64,000 bases of DNA from Kribbella sp. ALI-6-A (GTDB lineage Bacteria; Actinomycetota; Actinomycetes; Propionibacteriales; Kribbellaceae). Shown here one piece after another: positions 23,116 to 32,145 of this stretch. Under the pieces are notes generated by a model. That model saw nothing but the letters and a program-made list of their open reading frames with translations, was not told where the DNA came from and searched no databases. The stretch covers positions 1 to 64,000 of the forward strand of contig NZ_MTQN01000011.1 in assembly GCF_001984195.1 (NCBI RefSeq). Reading direction: 5' to 3'. Position 1 is the stretch's first letter, and every line of letters starts with the position of its first letter. Made by a program: the position numbers and the translations under genes.

Positions 23116-25401
23116 TCAGGCCGTCGCGCCGACGTACTGGCGCAGGTGTTCGGCGGTGAGCGAGGCGCTGGACTCGACAAGGTCGGCCGGGGTGCCTTCG
23201 AAGACGATCCGGCCGCCGTCGTGGCCGGCGCCCGGGCCGAGGTCGATCAGCCAGTCGGCGTGCGCCATCACGGCTTGGTGGTGCTCGATCACGATCACCG
23301 TGTTGCCGTCGTCGACCAACCCGTCCAGCATCGTCAGCAGCTGGTCGACGTCGGCCAGGTGCAGGCCGGTGGTCGGCTCGTCGAGGATGTAGATCGATCC
23401 GCGCTTGCTCATGTTGATCGCCAGCTTCATCCGCTGGCGTTCGCCCCCGGACAGGGTGGTGAGTGGTTGCCCAAGGCTCAGATATCCCAGGCCGACCGAG
23501 TTGAGCCGGTCCAGGATCGTCCGCGACGGCCCGCGCGGGAAGAACTCCCGTGCCTCGGTGACCGTCATCCGCAGGACCTCGCTGATGTTCTTGCCGCGCA
23601 ACTGGTAGGCCAGCACCTCCGGGGTGAACCGGGCGCCGTTGCACTGTTCGCACACCGACGACACCTCGGCCATCATGCCGAGGTCGGTGTAGACCAGCCC
23701 GATGCCCTTGCAGGTCGGGCAGGCGCCGACGGAGTTCGCGCTGAACAGCCCCGGTTTCACCTTGTTGGCCTTGGCGAACTCGGCCCGGATCGGATCCAGC
23801 AGCCCCGTGTACGTCGCGGGGTTGCTGCGCCGCGACCCGCGGATCGGGTCCTGCCCGGCGACGATCACGCCATCGCGGCCGGCCAGTGAGCCGTGGATCA
23901 GCGAGCTCTTGCCCGAGCCCGCGACGCCGGTGACGACCGTGAGGACACCGAGCGGAGCCTCCACACTGACGTCCTGCAGGTTGTGCAGATTCGCCTCTTC
24001 GATCCGCAGGCTGCCGGTCGGGGTGCGGACGTGGTCGCGTAGTGCGACCTTGTGGTCCAAATATCTGCCAGTCAGCGTGCCGGACTTCAGCAGACCCTTC
24101 ACGTCGCCGGCGTAGCACAGCCGCCCACCGGCCAGACCCGCGCCGGGCCCGAGGTCGACGACGTGGTCGGCGATCCGGATCGTTTCCGGTTTGTGCTCGA
24201 CGACCAGCACGGTGTTGCCCTTGTTCTTCAGTTGCAGCAGCAGTTCGTTCATGCGCTGAATGTCGTGCGGGTGCAGGCCGACGGTCGGCTCGTCGAAGAC
24301 GTAGGTGACGTCGGTCAGCGCGGACCCGAGGTGCCGGACCAGCTTCACCCGCTGCGCCTCACCGCCGGACAGCGTGCCCGACTCGCGGTCCAGGCTGAGG
24401 TATCCCAGCCCGATGTCGACCATCGACTCGAGCGTCTCGCGCAGCCCTTCCAGCATCGGCCCGACCGACGGGTCGTCGATCCCGCGGACGAACTCGGCCA
24501 GGTCGCTGATCTGCATCGCCGAGCACTGCGCGATGCCGACCCCGTCGATCCGCACCGCCAACGCCGCGGCGTTGAGCCGCGCGCCGTCGCACTCCGGGCA
24601 CCGCCCGAGCTTCAGCGCGCGATCCGCGAACGCCCGCGCCGCGCTCTGCATCGCGTCGCGGTCCTTGCCCAGGTACTGCTTCTTCACCTTGACCACGAGT
24701 CCCTCGAAGGTGAGGTTGCTCGTGCCGACCTTGACCTTGGTCGTCGGCGAGTACAGGAACTTGTCCCACAGCTCGGCGGGGTAGTCGCGCAGCGGCAGAT
24801 CGGGGTCGAACATCCCGGACTGCGCGAACAGCTGCCAGTACCAGGTGCCGACGCCGAACCCGGGCGCCTTGATCGCGTCCTGGTTCAGCGACTTGTCGCG
24901 GTCGACCAGCTCGTCGAGGTCGACCTCGGTCGCCTTGCCGAGGCCCTCGCAGACCGGGCACATGCCCTCGGCCCGGTTGAAGCTGAACGCCGACGGCGGC
25001 CCGGCGTACGGTGTACCGATCCGGCTGAACAGGATCCGCAGCATCGTGTGCGCGTCGGTCGCGGTGCCGACCGTCGAGCGGGCGTTGGCGCCGATGCGTT
25101 CCTGGTCGACGATGATCGCGGCGCTCAGGTTGCGCAGCGAGTCGACGTCGGGCCGCGACAGGCTGGGCATGAAGTTCTGCACGAAAGCGGTGTAGGTCTC
25201 GTTGATCAGCCGCTGGGACTCCGCGGCGATCGTGCCGAAGACCAGTGAGGACTTGCCGGAGCCGGAGACCCCGGTGAAGACGGTCAGGCGGCGTTTGGGG
25301 ATGTCCAGCGAGACTCCGCTGAGGTTGTTCTCGCGGGCTCCGCGGACCTGGATCACGTCGTGGCTGTCGGCGGTGTCGTCGGTCGAACGCGTAAAAGGCA
25401 T
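23116..25401 (-). CDS. Short UvrA-like ABC ATPase (DrrC type)
   Basis: A 761-residue UvrA relative with two ATPase halves: Walker A GVSGSGKSSL and GVAGSGKSSL, signatures LSGGEAQRVK and LSGGERQRMK, Walker B VFDEPTVGLHP and ILDEPTTGLHL. Zinc-binding cysteine pairs are present (CPVCEG, CPECDG; CPTCKG, CEQCNG). True UvrA is about 950 residues and also carries a UvrB-binding insertion, lacking here. This matches the DrrC-type proteins that protect against DNA-intercalating drugs, though repair partners cannot be excluded. Possible operators lie just upstream. A MarR gene follows upstream in the same direction. Confidence 0.9.
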   Translation of the reverse strand: MPFTRSTDDTADSHDVIQVRGARENNLSGVSLDIPKRRLTVFTGVSGSGKSSLVFGTIAAESQRLINETYTAFVQNFMPSLSRPDVDSLRNLSAAIIVDQERIGANARSTVGTATDAHTMLRILFSRIGTPYAGPPSAFSFNRAEGMCPVCEGLGKATEVDLDELVDRDKSLNQDAIKAPGFGVGTWYWQLFAQSGMFDPDLPLRDYPAELWDKFLYSPTTKVKVGTSNLTFEGLVVKVKKQYLGKDRDAMQSAARAFADRALKLGRCPECDGARLNAAALAVRIDGVGIAQCSAMQISDLAEFVRGIDDPSVGPMLEGLRETLESMVDIGLGYLSLDRESGTLSGGEAQRVKLVRHLGSALTDVTYVFDEPTVGLHPHDIQRMNELLLQLKNKGNTVLVVEHKPETIRIADHVVDLGPGAGLAGGRLCYAGDVKGLLKSGTLTGRYLDHKVALRDHVRTPTGSLRIEEANLHNLQDVSVEAPLGVLTVVTGVAGSGKSSLIHGSLAGRDGVIVAGQDPIRGSRRSNPATYTGLLDPIRAEFAKANKVKPGLFSANSVGACPTCKGIGLVYTDLGMMAEVSSVCEQCNGARFTPEVLAYQLRGKNISEVLRMTVTEAREFFPRGPSRTILDRLNSVGLGYLSLGQPLTTLSGGERQRMKLAINMSKRGSIYILDEPTTGLHLADVDQLLTMLDGLVDDGNTVIVIEHHQAVMAHADWLIDLGPGAGHDGGRIVFEGTPADLVESSASLTAEHLRQYVGATA

Positions 25402-25403
25402 GC

Positions 25404-25491
25404 CTTCAATCGTCTCATTGAAGCGTCCATAAAAGCTTTGATGCCGCCAGCCCGCCCGACGCCACCGCAGAACCTTCAACCGTCGGTGAAG
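25404..25491. promoter_or_regulatory. Two related inverted repeats upstream of UvrA-like gene
   Basis: CTTCAATCGTCTCATTGAAG at 25404-25423 is a perfect 7-bp inverted repeat with a 6-bp spacer, three bases from the UvrA-like start. CTTCAACCGTCGGTGAAG at 25474-25491 is an imperfect relative sharing CTTCAAYCGTC and TGAAG. They bracket the probable promoter in the 98-bp gap after the MarR gene. Confidence 0.5.
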
Positions 25492-25499
25492 CTTCGAGT

Positions 25500-26042
25500 T
25501 CAGCCCAAGCGTGCCTGGACGGCGTCCAGCAGCTCCTGCAGCTGCCGGCCCAGCTGCTCGCGCTGCCCCGCGTCGAGCGACGACACCAGCTCCGCCTCGC
25601 GGGTCAGCACTTGGTCGACGGTTCGCTCGATCAGCTCGTGGCCGGCGGGCGTCAGCGACACGACCACCAGCCGCGCGTCTTCGGTCCGGCGGCTGACGAG
25701 GCCCGACTCCTCGGCCCGCCGTACCCGCTGTGAGATCGCGCCGGCCGTCACCAGCGTGCGAGCCGTCAGCTCCCGCGTGCTCAACTCGTACGGCGGCCCG
25801 CTGCGCCGCAACACGCTGAGCAGGTCCAGCGTCGCGGGGTCGACGCCGAGTTCGGCCAGCAGTCGCCGCCGGTCGTCCGCGAACAGCTTGGCCAGTCGCC
25901 ACAGGGGAGTGACGATCCCGATCGACTCGGTCGGCACACCGGGCCGTTCCCGCTGCCAGGCCCGCGCGATCTCCACCGCGGGGTAACTGCTTGGAGCGTC
26001 CAGCGGATAGGAGTCGGAGAACTTGTCGGCCATGCGGGCCAT
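25500..26042 (-). CDS. MarR-family regulator
   Basis: A winged-helix regulator of about 180 residues. The HTH lies near residues 70-125 (LSTRELTARTLVTAGAISQRVRRAEESGLVSRR) followed by the beta-wing LVVVSLTPAG. MarR proteins usually repress themselves and a divergent gene on binding phenolic or other small ligands. The reading frame extends to ATG 26063 but that codon lies inside the operator repeat, so ATG 26042 or 26033 is likelier. It faces an SDR gene across 46 bp that holds two tandem palindromes, and lies upstream of the UvrA-like gene. Confidence 0.88.
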   Translation of the reverse strand: MARMADKFSDSYPLDAPSSYPAVEIARAWQRERPGVPTESIGIVTPLWRLAKLFADDRRRLLAELGVDPATLDLLSVLRRSGPPYELSTRELTARTLVTAGAISQRVRRAEESGLVSRRTEDARLVVVSLTPAGHELIERTVDQVLTREAELVSSLDAGQREQLGRQLQELLDAVQARLG

Positions 26043-26047
26043 GCTAC

Positions 26048-26075
26048 GTTTAGACCTAAACATTTAGACCTAAAC
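26048..26075. promoter_or_regulatory. Tandem palindromic operator for MarR regulator
   Basis: GTTTAGACCTAAAC (26048-26061) is followed directly by ATTTAGACCTAAAC (26062-26075). Each copy of TTTAG-AC-CTAAA is palindromic, and the pair is in exact 14-bp tandem. The location between divergent MarR and SDR genes makes this the obvious MarR binding site, controlling both. Confidence 0.75.
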
Positions 26076-26088
26076 GAGAGGAGAACGC

Positions 26089-26802
26089 GTGCCCAGAACG
26101 ATCGTGGTGACCGGGGGAGCGGCCGGAATCGGCCGTGCGGCAGCGCTGTTCCGCGCGGACGGCGACCAGGTGGTGATCACCGGGCGGCGGGCCGACGTCC
26201 TGAAGCAGGCTGCCGACGAGTTGGGCTGCGAAGCCGTCGTGTGCGACGCGACGGATCCGGCGCAGGTCGCCGAACTGGCCGCGGCGCTGCCGGAGCGAGT
26301 CGACGTACTGGTGAACAATGCCGGGGGCAACACCGACCTCAGCGCTCCCGACGCCGGTGGGGATCTCGGCCAACTGGCAGCGAACTGGCTCGCCAACTAC
26401 ACCGCGAACGTGGTCTCCGCAGTGCTGACCACCACCGCGGTGGCGCCGCGGCTCACGACGGCCGCGATCCACCTCGGCTCGATCGCCGGAACTCGCGGCG
26501 GCGGCTCGTACGGCGCTGCGAAGTCCGCACTCGCCACCTGGAGCCTGGATCTGGCCGCCGAGCTCGGACCGCGCGGGATCACCTCCAACGTGGTGGCTCC
26601 CGGATACACCGCGCAGACCGAGTTCTTCCAGGGCAAGCTGTCCGACGAGCGGCGCCGCTGGCTGGTGGACTCGACCATGACAGGCCGGGCCGGTACGCCG
26701 GAGGACGTGGCCGCGGTGATCCACTTCCTCGCCTCGCCCGGCGCGCGGCACCTCACCGGGCAGGTCCTGCACGTGAACGGCGGTGCGCTCACCACCCGAT
26801 GA
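26089..26802 (+). CDS. Short-chain dehydrogenase/reductase
   Basis: A 237-residue classical SDR. Cofactor motif TGGAAGIG, NNAG, and the Ser/Tyr/Lys triad in GSIAG and YGAAK are all present. The basic residues after the second strand (TGRR) favour NADPH. Substrate unknown. Start GTG 26089 follows AGGAG with 5-nt spacing. It is controlled by the tandem MarR operator and may detoxify the MarR ligand. The LacI gene follows 48 bp downstream on the same strand but belongs to the next functional unit. Confidence 0.9.
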   Translation: MPRTIVVTGGAAGIGRAAALFRADGDQVVITGRRADVLKQAADELGCEAVVCDATDPAQVAELAAALPERVDVLVNNAGGNTDLSAPDAGGDLGQLAANWLANYTANVVSAVLTTTAVAPRLTTAAIHLGSIAGTRGGGSYGAAKSALATWSLDLAAELGPRGITSNVVAPGYTAQTEFFQGKLSDERRRWLVDSTMTGRAGTPEDVAAVIHFLASPGARHLTGQVLHVNGGALTTR

Positions 26803-26850
26803 CAACGAACGCGTCCGCAAGGTCGCCGGCGCGTCGGTGAGAATGGGCCC

Positions 26851-27888
26851 ATGCGTGCCACCGTCAAGGACGTCGCCAAGCGGGCCGGGGTGTCCCCGAA
26901 GACGGTGTCGAACGTCATCAACGGCGTGGTCTTCGTCCGGCCGGAAACCCGGGCCAAGGTCGAACAGGCACTCAGCGAGCTCGACTACGTGCCGAACCTG
27001 AGCGCCCGCGGCCTGCGCAACGGCCGGTCCGGGATGATCGGCCTGGCGCTGCCCGATCTGCTCCGGCCCTACTCCGCCGAGATCACCCACCTGGTCGTCG
27101 AGCTCGCGCACGAGCGCGGCTGGGGTGTGCAGATCGAGCAGACCGCCGCCGAGCCCGACCGCGAGTACGACCTGCTCTCGAAGGCCCGGTCGCACCAGAT
27201 CGACGGCCTGATCCTCAACCCGGTCAACCTCGACGACAGCGCGGTCATGTCGGCCGGCCCACTGCCGCCCGTCGTACTGATCGGGGACGTCGACCAGGAC
27301 GTCGTCAGCCAGGTCTGCATCGACAACGTCAGTGCCGCGCGCGACATGACCCAGCACCTCGTCGACCAGGGCTACCACCGGATCGCCGCGGTCGGCACGC
27401 CGGAAGTTCCCAACCGCACCGGCCGGGTCGGCGGCCGCACCGACTCGGCCGGTACGGCGGCCGCCCGGCTGCGCGTGATCGGCTACCGTGAAGTGCTCAC
27501 GGCGGCGGGCTGCTACGACCCGGCGCTCGAGATCGGCCTGGACCGGTGGAGCCCCGAAGGCGCCGCGACGGTCGTCGGCGAGTACCTGGAACAGCACGAA
27601 CCGCCGGACGCGATCTTCTGCTTCACCGACACGATCGCCAGCGGCGCGTTGTCGGCCCTGTGGTCGGCAGGCGTCGCCGTACCGGAGCGCTGCGCGGTCG
27701 CCGGCTTCGACAACATCCTCGAGAGCCGGTACACGGTGCCGCCGCTGACCACCGTCGACTTCGACCGCCGGCACTTCGTCGCGTCGGCCCTGGACCTGCT
27801 CGCCGAGCGGATGTCCGACCCCGCCGCGACGCCGCGCCGGATCGTCGTACCGCATCGTCTGGTGACCCGCGCCAGCACCGCACGTTAG
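26851..27888 (+). CDS. LacI-family regulator
   Basis: A 345-residue LacI/GalR repressor. HTH at residues about 4-24 (VKDVAKRAGVSPKTVSNVIN) with the hinge helix PNLSARGLRNGRSG, then a periplasmic-binding-protein-like effector domain. It is followed by a sugar ABC importer and a matching operator in the gap, so it most likely senses a sugar and represses the importer. Start ATG 26851 is fixed by the HTH. Confidence 0.94.
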   Translation: MRATVKDVAKRAGVSPKTVSNVINGVVFVRPETRAKVEQALSELDYVPNLSARGLRNGRSGMIGLALPDLLRPYSAEITHLVVELAHERGWGVQIEQTAAEPDREYDLLSKARSHQIDGLILNPVNLDDSAVMSAGPLPPVVLIGDVDQDVVSQVCIDNVSAARDMTQHLVDQGYHRIAAVGTPEVPNRTGRVGGRTDSAGTAAARLRVIGYREVLTAAGCYDPALEIGLDRWSPEGAATVVGEYLEQHEPPDAIFCFTDTIASGALSALWSAGVAVPERCAVAGFDNILESRYTVPPLTTVDFDRRHFVASALDLLAERMSDPAATPRRIVVPHRLVTRASTAR

Positions 27889-27933
27889 GCAACACGTTCC
27901 GACAAAAACCATGATCGTCAGGTCTTGTCAGCG

Positions 27934-27951
27934 CATTGCAACGATGTAATG
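27934..27951. promoter_or_regulatory. LacI-type operator before sugar importer
   Basis: CATTGCAACGATGTAATG at 27934-27951 is an imperfect palindrome with a central CG and 14 of 18 symmetric positions, as in LacI/PurR sites. It lies 31 bases before the binding-protein ATG and 45 after the LacI stop. Confidence 0.6.
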
Positions 27952-27981
27952 ATCGGTGCCGCCTGCGAAGGGACACCGCCC

Positions 27982-29286
27982 ATGACACCGTTCGATGGTC
28001 AGATTTCCCGGCGCCGTCTGCTCTCCGGAGCCGCCGCGCTGGCCGGTGGGAGCCTGCTGCTCGGCTGCGCGCCGGGCGCTCGCGGTTCCACCGACGAACT
28101 CAGCTACTGGCACCTGATGAGCGGCGGCGACGGCATCGTGATGGCCGGCCTGGTCGACGCCGTGAACGCGATGAACGCCGGATTTCGCGCCGAGCAGACC
28201 GTGCTCGCCTGGGGAGCGCCGTACTACACCAAGCTGGCGATGGCCTCGGCCGGCGGACGCGCGCCGGATCTGGCAGTCATGCACGCGTCCCGGATCGCCG
28301 GCTACGCGCCCGGCGGGCTGCTCGAGCCGTGGGACGTCAACCTGCTCGCCGAGGTCGGCGTGCACGAGAGGGACTTCCCGCCGCTGGTCTGGCAGAAGGG
28401 CCTGTACAACGGCAAGCTGTACTCGATCGCGCTCGACACGCATCCGTTCGTGCTCTACTACAACACCCAGCACGCCGAGAAGGCCGGCGTCATCGACGCG
28501 ATCGCGGCGATGGACAGCCCCGAGCAGTTCGTCGAGGTCGCGACGAAGCTGCAGAAGGTCACCGGCAAGCACGGTCTGTCGTACGGCTACCTGAGTGACC
28601 CGGCGCAGATGTGGCGGCTCTTCTACACCTTCTACCGCCAGACCGGCGCGGAACTGAAGCTCGTGCCCGGTACGAAGGCCGAGGCCGACCAGGCGGCCGC
28701 GGTGAAGGTGCTCGACTTCGTGCGGTCGTTGCTGAACGACACGATCGCCACCCGCAGCGGTGACGGCGGCACGGCGGTCAGTGAGTTCCTGCACGGCGAG
28801 AGCGGCTTGCTGTTCGGCGGCGTGTGGGAACTGCCGGTGCTGAAGGACTCCAAGATGCCGTTCGACGCGATGCCGATCCCGGCGCTGTTCGGGCAGCAGG
28901 CCGCGTACGCCGACTCGCACACCTTCGTGCTGCCACGGCAGTCGAGAACGGATCCCGAACGTCGCCGCCACACCTACCAGTTGGTCGCCGAGCTGCTGAA
29001 GCGCTCGGTCACCTGGGCGGAGGGCGGCGGGCACATCCCGGCGTACCAGCCGGTGGTGAAGAGCCCGGAGTACCTCGCGCTGAAGCCGCAGTCGAACTAC
29101 GTCGGCATCCCGGCGTACGTCAACTACGACCCGGACGTCTGGTTCAGCGGCGCCGGCAGCGACTTCACCAACTACTTCGCGGAGAACCTGCAGAACGTCT
29201 ATCTCGGCAGCGGGGACCCGGCGGCCGGCTTCGACGGGTTCGTGCGGCGGCTGAACAAGCTGCTCGACCGCCCGCAACCGGTCTGA
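27982..29286 (+). CDS. Sugar ABC transporter substrate-binding lipoprotein
   Basis: A 434-residue extracellular solute-binding protein of the family 1 type. An N-terminal SRRRLL twin-Arg-like motif and a lipobox (LLLG-C at about residue 30) indicate a membrane-anchored lipoprotein, possibly Tat-exported. It captures a sugar and hands it to the two permeases downstream. ATG 27982 follows GAAGGGA with 8-nt spacing. The first gene of a three-gene operon; no ATPase gene is present, so a shared MsiK-type ATPase elsewhere is likely. Confidence 0.93.
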   Translation: MTPFDGQISRRRLLSGAAALAGGSLLLGCAPGARGSTDELSYWHLMSGGDGIVMAGLVDAVNAMNAGFRAEQTVLAWGAPYYTKLAMASAGGRAPDLAVMHASRIAGYAPGGLLEPWDVNLLAEVGVHERDFPPLVWQKGLYNGKLYSIALDTHPFVLYYNTQHAEKAGVIDAIAAMDSPEQFVEVATKLQKVTGKHGLSYGYLSDPAQMWRLFYTFYRQTGAELKLVPGTKAEADQAAAVKVLDFVRSLLNDTIATRSGDGGTAVSEFLHGESGLLFGGVWELPVLKDSKMPFDAMPIPALFGQQAAYADSHTFVLPRQSRTDPERRRHTYQLVAELLKRSVTWAEGGGHIPAYQPVVKSPEYLALKPQSNYVGIPAYVNYDPDVWFSGAGSDFTNYFAENLQNVYLGSGDPAAGFDGFVRRLNKLLDRPQPV

Positions 29287-29310
29287 GCTGATCCAGAGAG
29301 GGAGATCGCG

Positions 29311-30252
29311 ATGCCGACAGCAGTCGACAGCCCGGCCGCCGAGGTGGTGGTCGCGAACGGCAAGAGAGCCGGCGCCGTCCGGGCGAGGCGCGACGAGTCA
29401 CTGACCGGATGGGCCTTCGCGGCGCCGTTCGCGGTGCTGTTCGTGCTGTTCCTGGTGGTCCCGGCCGGCTACGGGCTCTACCTGAGCTTCACCGGTGAGA
29501 CCCTGACCGGCGCGAACAGCGACCTGGTCGGGTTCGCCAACTACGCCGAGGCGCTCGGCGATCCCGACATGTGGAGGTCGTTCGGCAACACTGTGTGGTT
29601 CACGGTGCTGAGCACGATCCCGCTGGTTGTGCTGTCGCTGGCCTTCGCGCTACTGGTCAACCTCGGGCTGCCCGGCCGCTGGTTGTGGCGGCTGTCGTTC
29701 TTCCTGCCCTACCTGCTGGCCTCGACCGTCGTGGTGCTGTTCTGGGCCTGGATGTACAACCCGAAGCTGGGGTTGTTCAACGGCGTGCTGGCCGAGTTCG
29801 GCATCGCGCCGATCGCCTGGCTGCAGAACCCGAACGTGGCGATGATCTCGGTCGTCCTGACCACGCTGTGGTGGACGATCGGGTTCAACTTCCTGCTCTA
29901 CCTGGCCGCATTGCAGAACATCCCCGAGCAGCAGTTCGAGGCGGCCGCGATCGACGGCGCCGGCAAGTGGCGCCAGCTGTTCTCGATCGTGATCCCGCAG
30001 CTCGCGCCGACCACCGCGCTGATCCTGACGCTGCAGGTCCTCGCGTCGCTCAAGGTGTTCGACCAGATCTACATGCTCACCAACGGTGGCCCGGCCGGCT
30101 CCACCCGGCCGATCGTGCAGTACATCTACGAGGCCGGCTTCACCGGTTACCGGTTCGGCTACTCGTCCGCGATCTCCTACCTCTTCTTCGCGATCATCGT
30201 GGCGATCTCGATCGCGCAGTACAAGCTGATCAACCGCAGGAGCGCCCAGTGA
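29311..30252 (+). CDS. Sugar ABC transporter permease (MalF-like)
   Basis: A 313-residue permease with six membrane helices. The EAA loop that contacts the ATPase reads EAAAIDGAGKWRQLFSIVIPQLAP. Residues 1-30 are a polar cytoplasmic tail. Start ATG 29311 follows GAGAGGGAG. It pairs with the next permease, whose GTG overlaps its stop codon. Substrate shared with the upstream binding protein. Confidence 0.95.
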   Translation: MPTAVDSPAAEVVVANGKRAGAVRARRDESLTGWAFAAPFAVLFVLFLVVPAGYGLYLSFTGETLTGANSDLVGFANYAEALGDPDMWRSFGNTVWFTVLSTIPLVVLSLAFALLVNLGLPGRWLWRLSFFLPYLLASTVVVLFWAWMYNPKLGLFNGVLAEFGIAPIAWLQNPNVAMISVVLTTLWWTIGFNFLLYLAALQNIPEQQFEAAAIDGAGKWRQLFSIVIPQLAPTTALILTLQVLASLKVFDQIYMLTNGGPAGSTRPIVQYIYEAGFTGYRFGYSSAISYLFFAIIVAISIAQYKLINRRSAQ

Positions 30253-31151
30253 GCACCTACACCCTGTCGAGAGGTCTTCAGCGCAACAAGGCGGCGTACC
30301 GGCGGGGCCACAAGCCGGGGGAGAACCCGTGGAGCGTGTCGCGGATGGTCGCGCTGCTGATCCTCGCGTTCCTGGCCGGGACCTGGCTGGTCCCGTTCGC
30401 GTGGGCGATCCTCACCTCGCTGAAAAGCGAGGCCGACGCCGGAGCGTCGACCCTGAGCCTCAGTCCGCCCGACGGGTTCAGCCTCGATGCCTACCGCAAG
30501 GTGCTCAGCGCCGGCGACATCCCGCTGTGGGCGTGGAACAGCCTGCTCACCTCGGTGCTGATCACGGTCATCACAGTCGCCACCTCGGCGCTGGCCGGCT
30601 ACGCGTTCTCCCGGATCAGCTTCCACGGCCGGCGCTGGCTGTACGCCGCGATCATCGCCGCGATCATCATTCCGCCGCAGCTGCTGATCGTTCCGCTGTT
30701 TCGCCAGATGCTTGCTTTCGACCTGGTCGACACCTACTGGGGAATCATCCTGCCGCAGGCGTTCGCGCCGGCGATGGTGCTGATCCTGAAACGCTTCTTC
30801 GACCAGATCCCGGTCGAGCTGGAAGACGCCGCCCGGGTCGACGGCGCGCACCGGCTGCGGGTGTTCTGGTCGATCGTGCTGCCGTTGTCGCGGCCAATTC
30901 TCGCCGCGGTCGCGATCTTCGTTTTCATCGGTGCGTGGAACAACTTCCTGTGGCCGTTCATCGTCACCACCGACGCCGACCTGATGACGTTGCCGGTCGG
31001 TCTGCAGACCGTGAAGAGCGCGTACGGCCTGCAGTACGCGCAGAACATGGCCTCGGCGATCCTGGCCGCACTTCCGCTGGTCGTGGTGTTCCTGTTCTTC
31101 CAGCGCCAGATCATCAAGGGCATCGCGACCACCGGATTCGGGGGCCAGTAG
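30249..31151 (+). CDS. Sugar ABC transporter permease (MalG-like)
   Basis: A 300-residue permease with six membrane helices; the EAA loop reads EDAARVDGAHRLRVFWSIVLPLSRP. The GTG start at 30249 overlaps the previous stop (GTGA), so translation is coupled. It ends the importer operon; no sugar-processing enzyme follows. Confidence 0.95.
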   Translation: MSTYTLSRGLQRNKAAYRRGHKPGENPWSVSRMVALLILAFLAGTWLVPFAWAILTSLKSEADAGASTLSLSPPDGFSLDAYRKVLSAGDIPLWAWNSLLTSVLITVITVATSALAGYAFSRISFHGRRWLYAAIIAAIIIPPQLLIVPLFRQMLAFDLVDTYWGIILPQAFAPAMVLILKRFFDQIPVELEDAARVDGAHRLRVFWSIVLPLSRPILAAVAIFVFIGAWNNFLWPFIVTTDADLMTLPVGLQTVKSAYGLQYAQNMASAILAALPLVVVFLFFQRQIIKGIATTGFGGQ

Positions 31152-31378
31152 GTCCAGCCCGAACGCGCTGGGCGGACAAGCGTTCCGGCAGGCGGGAAAC
31201 CTGACCTCATCCCTTGAAAACGTCGTCACTGTCAGCAAGGCTGCCGTGATCACTCCGTTGCGGTGAGGCGTGCCGGAGTGCGGCAACTGTGCTCGCGTCG
31301 GTGTTGCGAAAACCGTTGCACCGGCGACAGTTGTGTCTTTCAACTGTCCCTCGGGGGACCCGATGAGGAGGGGGATCT
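31152..31378. other. Non-coding stretch after sugar importer
   Basis: No convincing gene. The one clear element is a perfect inverted repeat, ACAGTTG (31327-31333) and CAACTGT (31341-31347), with a 7-base spacer, 32 bases before the possible small gene at 31379. It may be an operator or a weak hairpin. Confidence 0.4.
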
Positions 31379-31690
31379 GTGTCAGCCATGAGGCGGCTCG
31401 CCGAGCAGCGCCGTGATGTGAGGAGTCACGGCACGTCAGCGCTCGGCAGGGCTTCGATCCAACCAGCGGTCTGTACCGGCATCCACGAGGTGAGCTCGTC
31501 GATCCCGGCCGGGCGGCCGCGACGCGTGGCGGTTCTGACCTTGAGCAACGGTCTGACCACCACCCTGCGTCTGCGCGACGGTGCTGCGGCACCCGAGCAG
31601 GGCGCGACGGTGTTCGTCCGGGGTGGCCGCGGGATGGGTGATCAACCCGCCACAGGTGGGGTCATCCTCGCGCCGGTACGTCCCAGCTAG
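31379..31690 (+). CDS. Possible small protein, unknown
   Basis: A 103-codon frame starting at GTG 31379. The main support is a strong purine-rich ribosome site, GAGGAGGGGG, 4 nt upstream, and moderately GC-rich third positions. No motif, signal peptide or membrane segment is visible, and the composition is only partly gene-like. It could be spurious. It sits between the importer and the convergent DGPF gene. Confidence 0.3.
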   Translation: MSAMRRLAEQRRDVRSHGTSALGRASIQPAVCTGIHEVSSSIPAGRPRRVAVLTLSNGLTTTLRLRDGAAAPEQGATVFVRGGRGMGDQPATGGVILAPVRPS

Positions 31691-31765
31691 AACACCCGGC
31701 TGCAGCAGCGACTCGCCGGTCTCAGGTCAACGCCGAGCTGAGCCCGGCAAGTCGCTGGAAACGAA

Positions 31766-32116
31766 TCACTCGTCGAACGGCTGGATGATTCCCCGGACCT
31801 CGACCGGGGAGTACCTCGCCTCCACCAGCCGCCCGGCCAGTTCGGTCGCCCGCTCCAGGTCGCACTCGAACAGGTAGTAGCCGGCCAGCACTTCCTTTGC
31901 CTCGGTGAACGGCCCGTCCGTCACCGCCGGCGCGTTGTCCCGCACCTGGACCACCCGTGACCCCGACGTGGTGAGTCCCTGGGCCTCGATCAACTCACCA
32001 CTGGCCCGCGTCTCGGCCAGCAGGGCGCGGTGCACGTCGTGCACCGACTCCATCCCTTCGGCCTCCAGGGCCTTCCAGGTCTCCTCGTTGCCGTAGATCA
32101 GCACCATGTACTTCAC
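31766..32116 (-). CDS. DGPF/YCII-domain protein
   Basis: A 116-residue YCII-fold protein with the signature TDGPFTEAKEVLAGYYLFE and N-terminal MKYMVLIYG. DGPF proteins are the usual partners of ECF42 sigma factors and are controlled by them; their chemistry is unknown. Here it stands alone with no sigma gene beside it, but its upstream region carries an ECF42-like promoter. The only ECF42 gene in the window is at 58501. GTG 32116 follows AGGAGG with 5-nt spacing. Confidence 0.9.
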   Translation of the reverse strand: MKYMVLIYGNEETWKALEAEGMESVHDVHRALLAETRASGELIEAQGLTTSGSRVVQVRDNAPAVTDGPFTEAKEVLAGYYLFECDLERATELAGRLVEARYSPVEVRGIIQPFDE

Positions 32117-32145
32117 GTCGCCTCCTCGGTTCCGTCCGAGGCTAC

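Noticed and set aside
23116..25401. The UvrA-like gene as the housekeeping uvrA
   Set aside because: About 190 residues shorter than UvrA and lacking the UvrB-binding region.
31207..31389. A 60-codon minus-strand ORF upstream of the small protein
   Set aside because: No ribosome site and poor residue composition.
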